This document shows, piece after piece, positions 34,378 through 41,996 of a stretch of 64,000 nt of DNA; the first letter of the stretch is position 1, and each line of letters starts with the position of its first letter. Position numbers and translations under genes: made by a program. Below the pieces are notes generated by a model that was not told where the DNA came from, did not search any database, and was given only the letters and a program-made list of their open reading frames with translations. The DNA is taken from NCBI RefSeq assembly GCF_003390915.1, contig NZ_QMEM01000011.1, positions 52,324 to 116,323 on the forward strand. The letters are read 5' to 3'. This DNA is from Lewinella sp. IMCC34183. GTDB taxonomy: Bacteria > Bacteroidota > Bacteroidia > Chitinophagales > Saprospiraceae.

Positions 34378-36468
34378 TCAGTACGCGCCGGACCACCGGC
34401 GTAATCCCCACTCCGCAGCAAAAAGTAACAGCAGAATGAAGAAGATCCACTTGACGTTCAGCACCGAGCGCGTGGTCACGGTTTCGAAGAGGATGGGCTT
34501 TACCGCCTCGCTTTGCCGTAGCGAATCTGCCAGCCCGGTCAGCTCGCCGGGGAATAGTAGTCGCCCCCCGTACCGGTCGCTGAGCTGTCGTAACAACCCG
34601 TGATCGGCTTCCAGGGCGTAGCGCTCCACCTCTACGGCCTGCACGCTGAAACGGCCCTCGCTCACCAGCTGCTCACCGTCGCTCGTCGCCGTGGCACGGT
34701 ACCCGTAGTTGCCTACCGGGAGAGTTCCGGCGTTGAGGGTATAAGCGTTGCTGGTCCGCGTAAAGGTGAAGTCGTACTGCCGGTCTTCGGGACCGGTAAT
34801 TACCACCCGTGCCTCGGGGTCGTTGACCAGTTCATAACTGCTGTTGTAGAGCTCCCCGTCCAGCTGAACCGGTTTGTTTTCGTCAATGATATTCTCAGCT
34901 ACGCTTACGCGGAACCGCCGCTTGTCTTCCTGCACCGTCAGGTACTGGGTAAGCTGCCCCATAAGTTCGTCGAACCGGCTGTGGTCCCCGAATTCCAGGT
35001 AGTCGTACAACCGCCACTGCCACAGTCCGCTAGCCGTGAGTACCCCGGTGCGGCGGCCCCGGTCGTCCCCCACGACCAACAGGGGAAATTCGGTATCGAC
35101 GCGGCCGATGCGCTGGTACAGGAGCACGCTGCCACCCGGCCCCACGGTAAACTCTCCGAAGGAGGACTGCAGGGGCGGATAGGTCAGTATGGCCTGCCGC
35201 AGTTCGTCGCTCAGCGTGAAGGCACTGAACCCATCCGCCAATCGCGCCGCCACCGCATTGCCCTGCACCTGCGCACTGCCGCCCGGAAAGCGGACCAGGT
35301 CCTGCGCGGCGTTGAGCAGGGGAGCGGGCACCCCGGGCCCGGCCACGATCAGGGTTGGTATCCGCTCTTCCCGCAGAGACTCCAGCACCGCGGACATCCG
35401 GTGCGCGGCCGACGGCAGCTGGTGCAGGATCACCAGGTCGTAGTCCGCTACCCGCCCCGTGAAGGTCTCCCCGTAGGCCACCTCCACGTCGTTGTTGCGC
35501 CCCCCGACGAGCGACTGCCGCAGCGCCGAAATATCGGGGTGGGGGGCATCGGCCAGCACCAGGATCGACTGCCGGGCGTCCAGGATGTCGACGAATATGT
35601 CCCGCTGGTTGTTGGCCGTACTCACTTCCTCGCCGATCGGGGCCACCGAGATGCGGTAGCGCTGTACTCCGGCGCGGTCGGCGTCCAGCACCACCTCGCG
35701 CGTGGCAAAAAAGTCCGGCCCGTCAATAGTGACTGCCTCCGAGTGAAGCGTGGTCGCGCCCCCCTCACCTACCCTACTCACCGTGAGCGTGGTCCGCTCT
35801 CCCGCCGCATTGCGGGCACTGATGTCCACCTGAATGCTGAACTGATCGTCCAGGTAGGCGATGCGGTTGTGGAACACCCGGTTGATGTACAGGTCACGCC
35901 GGCGCGTCGTGTCGCCGAGTCCGACCGTATAAATGGGTGCGCGCAGGGGGAAGTCACGGTAGGCGGGGTTAGTGCCCTGGTTATAGATGCCGTCGGTGGC
36001 CAGGACAACGGCCCCGAGGTTTTGGTTGCCGTACAGGTCGCCGATCTCGGTGAGAACGCCATCCAGGTCGGTCTGCTTGTCGCTGAAGGTGAGCGGCCCG
36101 CCCTCCCGTACGCTGCTGCCGAAGGTATACTCCACTACGCGATAGTCCCGGCTCAGGGCATCGCGCAGCTCCTGCCACTCGGCCACGTAGGCGGTCGTAT
36201 CCGTCTCCAGCCCGACGGACTCGCTCACGTCCTGGGCCAGGACGATGATGGGGTCCTGCCGGTCCGTCTCCAGGAAGCGGAGTAACGGGGCCAACAGCAG
36301 GGCGGCCAGCAGGCTGTAGCCGACGAACCGCAGGCCCGCCAGGAGCCAGACTACCCCCCGGGAGGCCTGCAGGGGCGACCGGTAGTAAAGCAGCAGGCTG
36401 ACGGCGAGCCCGGCCAGGGCGCAGAGGGCCAGGTACCAGACGGGATATGTGAAGGAGATCGTTTCCAA
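34378..36468 (-). CDS. Membrane protein with VWA-like domain
   Basis: I start at the TTG at 36466-36468 because the protein then begins METISFTYPVWYLALCALAG, with the first membrane segment at the expected place; a GTG at 36498 would add ten residues. Two N-terminal membrane segments are followed by a VWA-like domain with VLAQDVSESVG (D-x-S-x-S type) and VLATDGIYNQGTNP. A middle region carries SILVLADAPHPDISALRQSL, which resembles a glutamine-amidotransferase-like fold, and the C-terminus ends in one membrane segment (WIFFILLLLFAAEWGL). Similar proteins are common in Bacteroidota but have no assigned function that I know. Confidence 0.82.
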   Translation of the reverse strand: METISFTYPVWYLALCALAGLAVSLLLYYRSPLQASRGVVWLLAGLRFVGYSLLAALLLAPLLRFLETDRQDPIIVLAQDVSESVGLETDTTAYVAEWQELRDALSRDYRVVEYTFGSSVREGGPLTFSDKQTDLDGVLTEIGDLYGNQNLGAVVLATDGIYNQGTNPAYRDFPLRAPIYTVGLGDTTRRRDLYINRVFHNRIAYLDDQFSIQVDISARNAAGERTTLTVSRVGEGGATTLHSEAVTIDGPDFFATREVVLDADRAGVQRYRISVAPIGEEVSTANNQRDIFVDILDARQSILVLADAPHPDISALRQSLVGGRNNDVEVAYGETFTGRVADYDLVILHQLPSAAHRMSAVLESLREERIPTLIVAGPGVPAPLLNAAQDLVRFPGGSAQVQGNAVAARLADGFSAFTLSDELRQAILTYPPLQSSFGEFTVGPGGSVLLYQRIGRVDTEFPLLVVGDDRGRRTGVLTASGLWQWRLYDYLEFGDHSRFDELMGQLTQYLTVQEDKRRFRVSVAENIIDENKPVQLDGELYNSSYELVNDPEARVVITGPEDRQYDFTFTRTSNAYTLNAGTLPVGNYGYRATATSDGEQLVSEGRFSVQAVEVERYALEADHGLLRQLSDRYGGRLLFPGELTGLADSLRQSEAVKPILFETVTTRSVLNVKWIFFILLLLFAAEWGLRRWSGAY

Positions 36469-36509
36469 TGCGGGGTGGATTTCAGGGCGGGGCGGCACGC
36501 GGGCACCGG

Positions 36510-37193
36510 CTACTCCACGAACTTATACCCAACGCCGCGGACACTCAGGAAGTGTGTCGGATTTTTCGGGTCCTTTTCGAAGTATTTCCGGAACGAAAGG
36601 ATGAAGTTATCGATGGTGCGCGTGCTGGGGTAGACGTCGTACCCCCATACGGACTGCAGGATCTGCTGCCGGCTTACGACCTCACCACGGCGCTCCGTCA
36701 GCAGTTTCAGCAGCATGGCCTCCTTTTTGGTGAGGGTGAATTCCCGCTGGTTACCGATAGCCTCGTAGGTCGCGAAATTGATCTGGTTATCGCCGAAGGC
36801 AAAGAGCTCGGGCTGTACCTCGGGCGACTTGCTGGTGCGCTCGATGAGGCGGTTGACGCGGAGCAGCAATTCCTCGAACACGAAGGGCTTGGTGAGGTAA
36901 TCGTCGGCGCCCTTCTTCAGCCCCTGGATGCGGTCCTGCGCCTGGTCCTTGGCCGTAAGGAAGATGATGGGCGTATCGCGGTTGGTCAGTCGGATCTGTT
37001 CCACGACCTGAAAGCCGTTGACCTCGGGGAGCATGACATCGACGATCATAATGTCGAAGTGCTGTTCGCTGGCGTGCTTAAGGGCCTTGCGTCCGTCCTC
37101 CGCCGTCACGACCTCGAAGTTCTCCAGTTCGAAGTTCAGCTTTACCGTCTCACGGATATTCTCTTCGTCTTCAACCAGCAGGATGCGGAGCAT
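36510..37193 (-). CDS. OmpR/PhoB-type response regulator
   Basis: The 227-residue protein starts at the ATG at 37191-37193 (MLRILLVEDEENIRETVKLN). The receiver domain has the acidic pair ED, the phospho-acceptor Asp in FDIMIVDVMLPEVNGFQVV, Thr in IIFLTAKD and Lys in YLTKPF. The C-terminal winged helix shows REFTLTKKEAMLLKLL, QQILQSVWGYDVYPSTRTID and RGVGYKF. Opening the frame further upstream would run antisense through the methyltransferase gene, so the shorter start is right. No histidine kinase gene is adjacent; the partner must be elsewhere. Confidence 0.95.
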   Translation of the reverse strand: MLRILLVEDEENIRETVKLNFELENFEVVTAEDGRKALKHASEQHFDIMIVDVMLPEVNGFQVVEQIRLTNRDTPIIFLTAKDQAQDRIQGLKKGADDYLTKPFVFEELLLRVNRLIERTSKSPEVQPELFAFGDNQINFATYEAIGNQREFTLTKKEAMLLKLLTERRGEVVSRQQILQSVWGYDVYPSTRTIDNFILSFRKYFEKDPKNPTHFLSVRGVGYKFVE

Positions 37194-37334
37194 GGGCGCG
37201 TACTTTAGGAGGGGTACAATCGGCGGAGTACAATGGTTGCGGCGGCGGGCGGCGGGGGTGCCTGCATCCGAATACCGACCTACTGCAAGAGAATTTTTCC
37301 GTTCTTTGTTCTTTCCTGCGTTGACCCTCCATAC

Positions 37335-37886
37335 ATGAATAACTGGAATTTTTTCCGGGAAGCCGTCAAAAACTTCCGCTCCACGGGGGCCATCGCGCGC
37401 GCCTCCCCCGTATTGGTCAAGCGACTTATCGGCAGCATTCCCGGCCGGGTACCGCTGACCGTGATCGAGCTCGGCCCGGGTGAGGGTTGCGTGACCCGCG
37501 CGCTTCTCGACAAGCTCGGTCCCGACAGCCGCCTCACCGCCTTCGAGATCAACCCCGCCTTCGTCCGCAGGCTCGAATTGCTCGACGATCAGCGGCTGCG
37601 GGTGCTGCCCATCGGGGCCGACCGGCTCACCGATTACTTCGCTCCCGGCTCCGTTGATTTCGTGGTGTCCAGCCTGCCGCTCAGCATGATCGATCAGCCG
37701 GTGAAGGAGCGGATCATCCACCAGAGCCAGCGTGTGCTGAAGCCCGGCGGCCAGTTTTTGCAGTACCAGTACGCGCTCCAGGATTACGGCCTGCTCAAGG
37801 ACTCCTTTCCCCAGGTTTCAATCAGCTTTACCCTGGCCAACCTGCCACCGGCCTTCGTGTACAGCTGCTCGCTGGGACTGTTGTAG
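37335..37886 (+). CDS. SAM-dependent methyltransferase (PmtA/KsgA-like small type)
   Basis: The 183-residue protein starts MNNWNFFREAVKNFRSTGAI. It has a Rossmann methyltransferase core: VIELGPGEGCVTRALLDKL (SAM-binding motif I), LTAFEINPAFVRRL (motif II acidic residue), VDFVVSSLPLSMI (motif IV position) and VLKPGGQFLQYQYA. The small size and SGxxxRSS-like N-terminus resemble phospholipid N-methyltransferases of the PmtA kind. An rRNA adenine dimethyltransferase is less likely because the NPPY-type motif is absent. It is transcribed divergently from the response regulator. Confidence 0.82.
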   Translation: MNNWNFFREAVKNFRSTGAIARASPVLVKRLIGSIPGRVPLTVIELGPGEGCVTRALLDKLGPDSRLTAFEINPAFVRRLELLDDQRLRVLPIGADRLTDYFAPGSVDFVVSSLPLSMIDQPVKERIIHQSQRVLKPGGQFLQYQYALQDYGLLKDSFPQVSISFTLANLPPAFVYSCSLGLL

Positions 37887-37928
37887 GGGCGCGAACGCAG
37901 GTGCGGGGTACGCGCGGGGCAGGAAAAC

Positions 37929-38558
37929 CTACCGGATAATGACATTTTCGATCACTACGTCCTCCAGCGGGCGGTTGGCGGGGTCGGTGTCTACCTCCGC
38001 AATTCCCTCTACGATGTCCATTCCCGCCGTGACTTCTCCGAATACTGTATAGTCCTGGTCGAGGTCGGGGCGGCCGCCGACGGTGCGGTAGGCTTCCCGC
38101 TGGGCGTCGCTGTACTTGATATTCTTGATCCGTTCGACGTTGTCGAGTTGCTGGTCGGTAAAGAGCTCGCCGGTGACGATGTAGAATTGCGATCCGCTGC
38201 TCAGCTTCTGGGGGTTGGGGGTTCGGGCGGCGGCCAGCGCTCCCTTCAGGTGCGGCGCGCCGATCTCCGGTTCGAGTTCGTAGCCGGGGCCGCCGCGTCC
38301 CAGCGGCATTCCGGCGGGCGCGCCCTTACTGTCCGGATCTCCACCCTGTACCATGAAACCGGGCACTACGCGGTGAAACAGGGTACCGTTGTAGAAGCCT
38401 TCCTCGGCCAGCCGGATAAAGTTATCGGTGTGGCGGGGGGTATCCTTATAGAGGAGCACCTCGATGTCGCCGCGGTTGGTCTGGATGGTGGCGCGGGTAC
38501 CGTTGCCGGAGCCGCAGGACAACAGGCTGAGGGTGAGAAACAGGAGTAGGTAACGCAT
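37929..38558 (-). CDS. Cyclophilin-type peptidyl-prolyl isomerase, lipoprotein
   Basis: Starting at the ATG at 38556-38558, MRYLLLFLTLSLLSCGSG is a lipoprotein signal with the lipidated Cys at position 15. The cyclophilin domain follows: IQTNRGDIEVLLYKDTP, NFIRLAEEGFYNGTLFHRVV, FMVQGGDPDSKG, GSQFYIVTG and YTVFGEVTAGMDIVEGI, with the catalytic Arg in FHR. The insert between QFYIVTG and VFGEV is long, as in several Bacteroidota periplasmic forms. It would catalyse proline isomerisation in secreted proteins at the inner or outer membrane. Confidence 0.94.
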   Translation of the reverse strand: MRYLLLFLTLSLLSCGSGNGTRATIQTNRGDIEVLLYKDTPRHTDNFIRLAEEGFYNGTLFHRVVPGFMVQGGDPDSKGAPAGMPLGRGGPGYELEPEIGAPHLKGALAAARTPNPQKLSSGSQFYIVTGELFTDQQLDNVERIKNIKYSDAQREAYRTVGGRPDLDQDYTVFGEVTAGMDIVEGIAEVDTDPANRPLEDVVIENVIIR

Positions 38559-38574
38559 GGGGCGAAGATAGTTG

Positions 38575-38635
38575 TTAGCGGGTAGCTTGTGGCATATAGC
38601 CACTCGCACGCAACTAGCTGTATGCTACCCGCTAA
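38575..38635 (-). repeat. Perfect 12-bp inverted repeat between two genes
   Basis: TTAGCGGGTAGC (38575-38586) pairs with GCTACCCGCTAA (38624-38635). The outer arm begins at the stop of the upstream small gene, so the structure may terminate its transcript, although no T-run follows. A second pairing (GCATA/TATGC) lies inside the loop. Confidence 0.5.
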
Positions 38636-39003
38636 TCCAACCTCCCCTCTTCCTCCTCCAGGGTATCGAAGTAGGCAACGATCTTTGTCCGTAGCAGTTC
38701 TTCCTGTCCGCTCAGGTCGGTGGGTGGTATTTTACTGGTCAGCTCGTAGTGGGGCCAGCCGTCGTCGTCGCGGCCGACGAAGCGGTAGTGGCCGTCTTCG
38801 GACAGCAGCCGGCAGACGGCAACGTGCATAAGGTCCTGCTTCTCCTCCTTGGAAAAATCGGCCTGCCACCGACCGAGTTCCTGGACGCCGATGAGGAAGA
38901 GCAGGGCATTGAGGTCGGGCAGGGAGTCGCGGCGGAAGCGATCCCGGATCAGGTGGCGTACGCGCTGGTAGGCAAAATCGAGTTCCCAGTTACTGGTCGG
39001 CAT
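38632..39003 (-). CDS. Conserved small protein of unknown function
   Basis: The ATG at 39001-39003 gives 123 residues starting MPTSNWELDFAYQRVRHLIR. The protein is soluble, mostly helical in appearance and rich in Asp, Glu, Arg and Leu (LLFLIGVQELGRWQADFSKE; GRDDDGWPHYELTSK). I do not recognise a named family, although I expect it to be conserved in Bacteroidota. It is divergent from rmlC and precedes the cyclophilin gene with about 70 bases between them. Confidence 0.7.
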   Translation of the reverse strand: MPTSNWELDFAYQRVRHLIRDRFRRDSLPDLNALLFLIGVQELGRWQADFSKEEKQDLMHVAVCRLLSEDGHYRFVGRDDDGWPHYELTSKIPPTDLSGQEELLRTKIVAYFDTLEEEEGRLD

Positions 39004-39033
39004 GAATGGATGGCTATGACCGGAGGTAAAAGT

Positions 39034-39041
39034 TACCTTTG
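39034..39041 (+). promoter_or_regulatory. Candidate -7 promoter box (TACCTTTG) for rmlC
   Basis: TACCTTTG matches TAnnTTTG exactly and lies 61 bases before the rmlC ATG. It faces away from the small gene ending at 38632, in a short divergent intergenic stretch. No -33 element is clear. Confidence 0.45.
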
Positions 39042-39102
39042 CGGTAGAAACGATTCGGGAGGACCTCATGGTTGACCCACTTAACTTTATTCACCCGCGC
39101 TG

Positions 39103-39633
39103 ATGTATTTTTCAACCACTCCGATCGAAGGACTGCTCCTTTTCGAACCCCGCATTTTCGGAGACGAGCGCGGGTACTTCATGGAAACCTACAATGAGCG
39201 GACCTTCCGGGAGGCGGGAATCACGAATACCTTCGTGCAGGACAACCAGGCAGCAAGTTCGCGGGGCGTACTGCGGGGGCTTCACCTGCAGCGCGGCGAC
39301 GATGCGCAGGCCAAGCTGGTGCGCGTCATATCGGGGGAGGTATACGACGTGGCCGTCGACCTCCGGCTGGACTCTCCTACCCGCTACCAGTGGTACGGCG
39401 TGTACCTGAACGGTGAAAACCAGCGGCAGCTCTTCGTGCCGCGGGGCTTTGCCCACGGCTATCTGGTCACGTCCGAGCACGCCGTATTCGCCTACAAGTG
39501 CGATAATTTCTACGCCCCGGCCGCGGAGGACGGCTTTCGCTACGACGACCCCGCCTTCGGCATCGAATGGCCGGCGGTAGGCCAGGAGTACACTGTGGCC
39601 GCGCGTGACCTTAGCTACCCCTGGCTAACCTGA
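39103..39633 (+). CDS. rmlC: dTDP-4-dehydrorhamnose 3,5-epimerase
   Basis: The 176-residue cupin has LLFEPRIFGDERGYFMETYN, QDNQAASSRGVLRGLHLQ (catalytic His region), VRVISGEVYDVAVDLR, FVPRGFAHGYLVTSEHAVF and CDNFYAPAAEDGFRYDDP. All are standard RmlC elements at the usual length. It epimerises dTDP-4-keto-6-deoxyglucose at C3 and C5. It is separated from rmlA/rmlB by more than 11 kb and on the opposite strand, which hints that it serves more than one glycan pathway. Confidence 0.96.
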   Translation: MYFSTTPIEGLLLFEPRIFGDERGYFMETYNERTFREAGITNTFVQDNQAASSRGVLRGLHLQRGDDAQAKLVRVISGEVYDVAVDLRLDSPTRYQWYGVYLNGENQRQLFVPRGFAHGYLVTSEHAVFAYKCDNFYAPAAEDGFRYDDPAFGIEWPAVGQEYTVAARDLSYPWLT

Positions 39634-39658
39634 AGGCCCGCCGCGTTGTTAGCGGCGT

Positions 39659-40084
39659 ATGGACACCTCTCATCCCATCCTCTTCTTCGACGGCGTCTGC
39701 AATCTTTGCAACGGTTCGATCCAGTTTATCCTCAAGCACGACCACCGGGGGGAACTGCGCTTCGCCAGTCTCCAGTCCGACGTGGCGAAAGAGCTGCTGC
39801 CCCCCTTCGGCATCGATCCCGATGCCCTGAACACCGTAGTGCTTTACCACAACGGACAGGTCTACACCCAGAGTAACGCCGTACTGCGTACGCTTAAACT
39901 TATGGGCGGTGCGTGGTCATATCTCTATGGGCTGGGGCTCGTCCCCCAGGAACTGCGTAACCTCGTGTACGAGATAATCAGCGACAACCGCTACGCCTGG
40001 TTCGGCAAACAGGAGGCCTGCATGCTCCCCCGCCCCGAATGGGAGCCCCGCTTCCTGGACGAGCGCCCCGCCGGAGCGGCCTGA
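39659..40084 (+). CDS. DCC-family thiol-disulfide oxidoreductase (DUF393)
   Basis: The 141-residue protein starts MDTSHPILFFDGVCNLCNGS, where D-G-V-C-x-x-C is the DCC motif of a thioredoxin-like redox fold. YHNGQVYTQSNAVLRTLKLM is the other conserved block. It follows rmlC by 25 bases and may be co-transcribed. The physiological partner is unknown. Confidence 0.9.
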   Translation: MDTSHPILFFDGVCNLCNGSIQFILKHDHRGELRFASLQSDVAKELLPPFGIDPDALNTVVLYHNGQVYTQSNAVLRTLKLMGGAWSYLYGLGLVPQELRNLVYEIISDNRYAWFGKQEACMLPRPEWEPRFLDERPAGAA

Positions 40085-40092
40085 CCCCCCCG

Positions 40093-40121
40093 CACATCGG
40101 ATGTGGTGCACATCCGATGTG
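40093..40121. repeat. Palindromic ACATCGGATGT element, paired copy A
   Basis: CACATCGGATGTG (40093-40105) and CACATCCGATGTG (40109-40121) form a 13-base inverted repeat with a 3-base loop. Each arm is itself nearly palindromic. It lies 9 bases after the stop of the DCC gene. Similar pairs are at 40216 and 46305. Confidence 0.85.
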
Positions 40122-40215
40122 GTTTCGTGCTAGAGGACGGAAATTTCGTGAAAAATTTGATTCCGTTAAGTGCTTTAATTTCCCAAATCCAGTAAATATG
40201 GGCCTTCGCGTTTCG

Positions 40216-40246
40216 GCACATCGGATGTGCCGGACATCCGATGTGC
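40216..40246. repeat. Palindromic ACATCGGATGT element, paired copy B
   Basis: GCACATCGGATGT (40216-40228) and ACATCCGATGTGC (40234-40246) pair over 13 bases with a 5-base loop. The 329-base gap from 40085 to 40413 contains this, copy A and the single copy at 40304; I see no gene in it. An A+T-rich stretch (about 40140-40200) separates copies A and B. Confidence 0.85.
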
Positions 40247-40303
40247 AGTCCGCACGCCGCCGGAGAGCCGTTCAAACTTCCCGGCGGCAACGAATCGGAG
40301 GGG

Positions 40304-40320
40304 TGCACATCCGATGTGCA
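40304..40320. repeat. Single ACATCCGATGT element
   Basis: TGCACATCCGATGTGCA is a 17-base near-perfect palindrome, a half of the paired elements found at 40093 and 40216. A broken copy (GCACATCCGA) is at about 41823. Confidence 0.75.
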
Positions 40321-40413
40321 AGCCGGGGAGGCCAACTTTTCCCAAGAACCCAGGCACCTGCGCCCCCGCCACCTGTAGCCCGTCACTCCGGCAATCCTTG
40401 CTACCTTGACCGC

Positions 40414-41808
40414 ATGACGCTAACATTCTGCGGAGCCGCCCGGGAAGTCACCGGGTCGGCCCACCTGCTTACGCTGGACGACGGCTACAAGATCTTGCTC
40501 GACTGCGGACTTTACCAGGGACGCAACGCCGACATGGAACACTTTAACGAGAACTGGCGCTTCGACCCCGCGGAGATCGACACCCTCATCCTCTCCCACG
40601 CCCACATCGACCACAGCGGACGCATCCCCAAGTTGGTCCGCGACGGCTTCCGCGGCAAGATCTACAGCACCCACGCCACCCGCAGCCTCTGTGCCATCCT
40701 GCTACTCGACTCCGCCTTCATTCAGGAGAAGGATGCCGAATACTTCAACCGGAAACACGGCGGAGAAGAAAGCCGCGACCCCCTGTACCGCCGCCCCGAC
40801 GTGAAGCCCGCCATGGAACGCTTCGTGGGCCTCCCCTACGGGCAGTGGCAAACGGTGCGCCCCGGCGTGGAGGTACAGTTCCGCGACGCGGGCCACATCC
40901 TGGGCAGCGCCAGCGTGACGTTGCGCATCCAGCGGGAGGACGGCAACACTACGACCGTCGGCTTTACCGGCGACGTCGGCCGCCCCGACCGACCCATCCT
41001 GCGTGACCCACACCGGATGCCCGACTGTGACTACGTCATTTCGGAATCCACCTACGGCGACCGGGAGCACGAGTCTCCACCCAACGAAATGGAACGCTTC
41101 CTGCAGGTGATCCGCGACACCTGCGTACGCAAGCGGGGCAAACTGCTCATCCCCGCCTTCAGCGTGGGCCGCACCCAGGAGATCGTCTATATGCTCGACC
41201 AGCTGGAGAGCAGCGGAAAACTTCCGAAGATCCCGGTCTTCGTCGACAGTCCGCTGGCCGTGGATGCCACCACCGTCTTCGGTGCCCACCCCGAATGTTA
41301 CGACCTGGACCTGCAGGAATACCTGCTCGAGGACGATGACCCTTTTGGCTTCAAAAACCTGACCTACACCCAGAGCGTGGAAGAAAGCAAGGCCCTCAAC
41401 TACCTCGACGGGCCCGCCATCATCATCAGCGCCAGCGGCATGATGAACGCCGGCCGCAGCAAGCACCACCTCGCCAATACGATGGACAATCCCCAGAATA
41501 CCATCTTCATCGTCGGCTATTGCGCCCCGGGCACCCCCGGCGGCAAGGTCCGCGACGGCGTAGAGGGCATGAAGCTCTACGGGGAGTACCACGAACTGAA
41601 GGCAGACGTGGTAGTGATGGATTCCTTCAGCGCCCACGCCGATCGCTCGGAACTGATCAACTTCCTCAATGGACAGCAGGACACGTGCCGGAAGCTGTTC
41701 CTGGTTCACGGTACCACGGACCGGATGATCCCCTTCAGCGAGAGCCTCGAGCGGGCCGGCTTCGAAGCGGTCCTGATGCCGGAATTGGGGGACGAAGTAC
41801 TCCTGTAA
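40414..41808 (+). CDS. Beta-CASP metallo-beta-lactamase-fold RNase-like protein
   Basis: The 464-residue protein starts MTLTFCGAAREVTGSAHLLT. The metal-binding motifs are LSHAHIDHSGRIPKL, DAGHILGSASVTL and FTGDVGRPDRP. The beta-CASP insert shows ISESTYGDREHE, AFSVGRTQEIVYML, FVDSPLAVDATTVF and ISASGMMNAGRSKHHL, and the end has MDSFSAHADRSELINFL. This is the bacterial group related to CPSF73/RNase J-like nucleases. Its cellular RNA target is unknown. A TACCTTGA box just before the ATG resembles a weak -7 promoter. Confidence 0.94.
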   Translation: MTLTFCGAAREVTGSAHLLTLDDGYKILLDCGLYQGRNADMEHFNENWRFDPAEIDTLILSHAHIDHSGRIPKLVRDGFRGKIYSTHATRSLCAILLLDSAFIQEKDAEYFNRKHGGEESRDPLYRRPDVKPAMERFVGLPYGQWQTVRPGVEVQFRDAGHILGSASVTLRIQREDGNTTTVGFTGDVGRPDRPILRDPHRMPDCDYVISESTYGDREHESPPNEMERFLQVIRDTCVRKRGKLLIPAFSVGRTQEIVYMLDQLESSGKLPKIPVFVDSPLAVDATTVFGAHPECYDLDLQEYLLEDDDPFGFKNLTYTQSVEESKALNYLDGPAIIISASGMMNAGRSKHHLANTMDNPQNTIFIVGYCAPGTPGGKVRDGVEGMKLYGEYHELKADVVVMDSFSAHADRSELINFLNGQQDTCRKLFLVHGTTDRMIPFSESLERAGFEAVLMPELGDEVLL

Positions 41809-41996
41809 GGGGGGTGCTCAGCGCACATCCGAGTAAATTTTTCACGGAATCGGTCGCCAGTAGTTGGCTCTCCGACGTACTTTGCATTCCGTAGCCGGCT
41901 CCGGTCGCTCCATGGATTTCGTCGACATGCATTGAAACCCCTCCCCACACCCATAGGGGAAGCACATCATTGCAAACCGACAACCCATACGAGCAA

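Noticed and set aside
37194..37721. N-terminal extension of the response regulator
   Set aside because: The extension is antisense to the methyltransferase gene and the receiver domain begins exactly at the ATG at 37193.
41880..41887. Promoter box at GTACTTTG before the MBOAT gene
   Set aside because: The T-A pair is out of register with TAnnTTTG by one base, so it is not an exact match.
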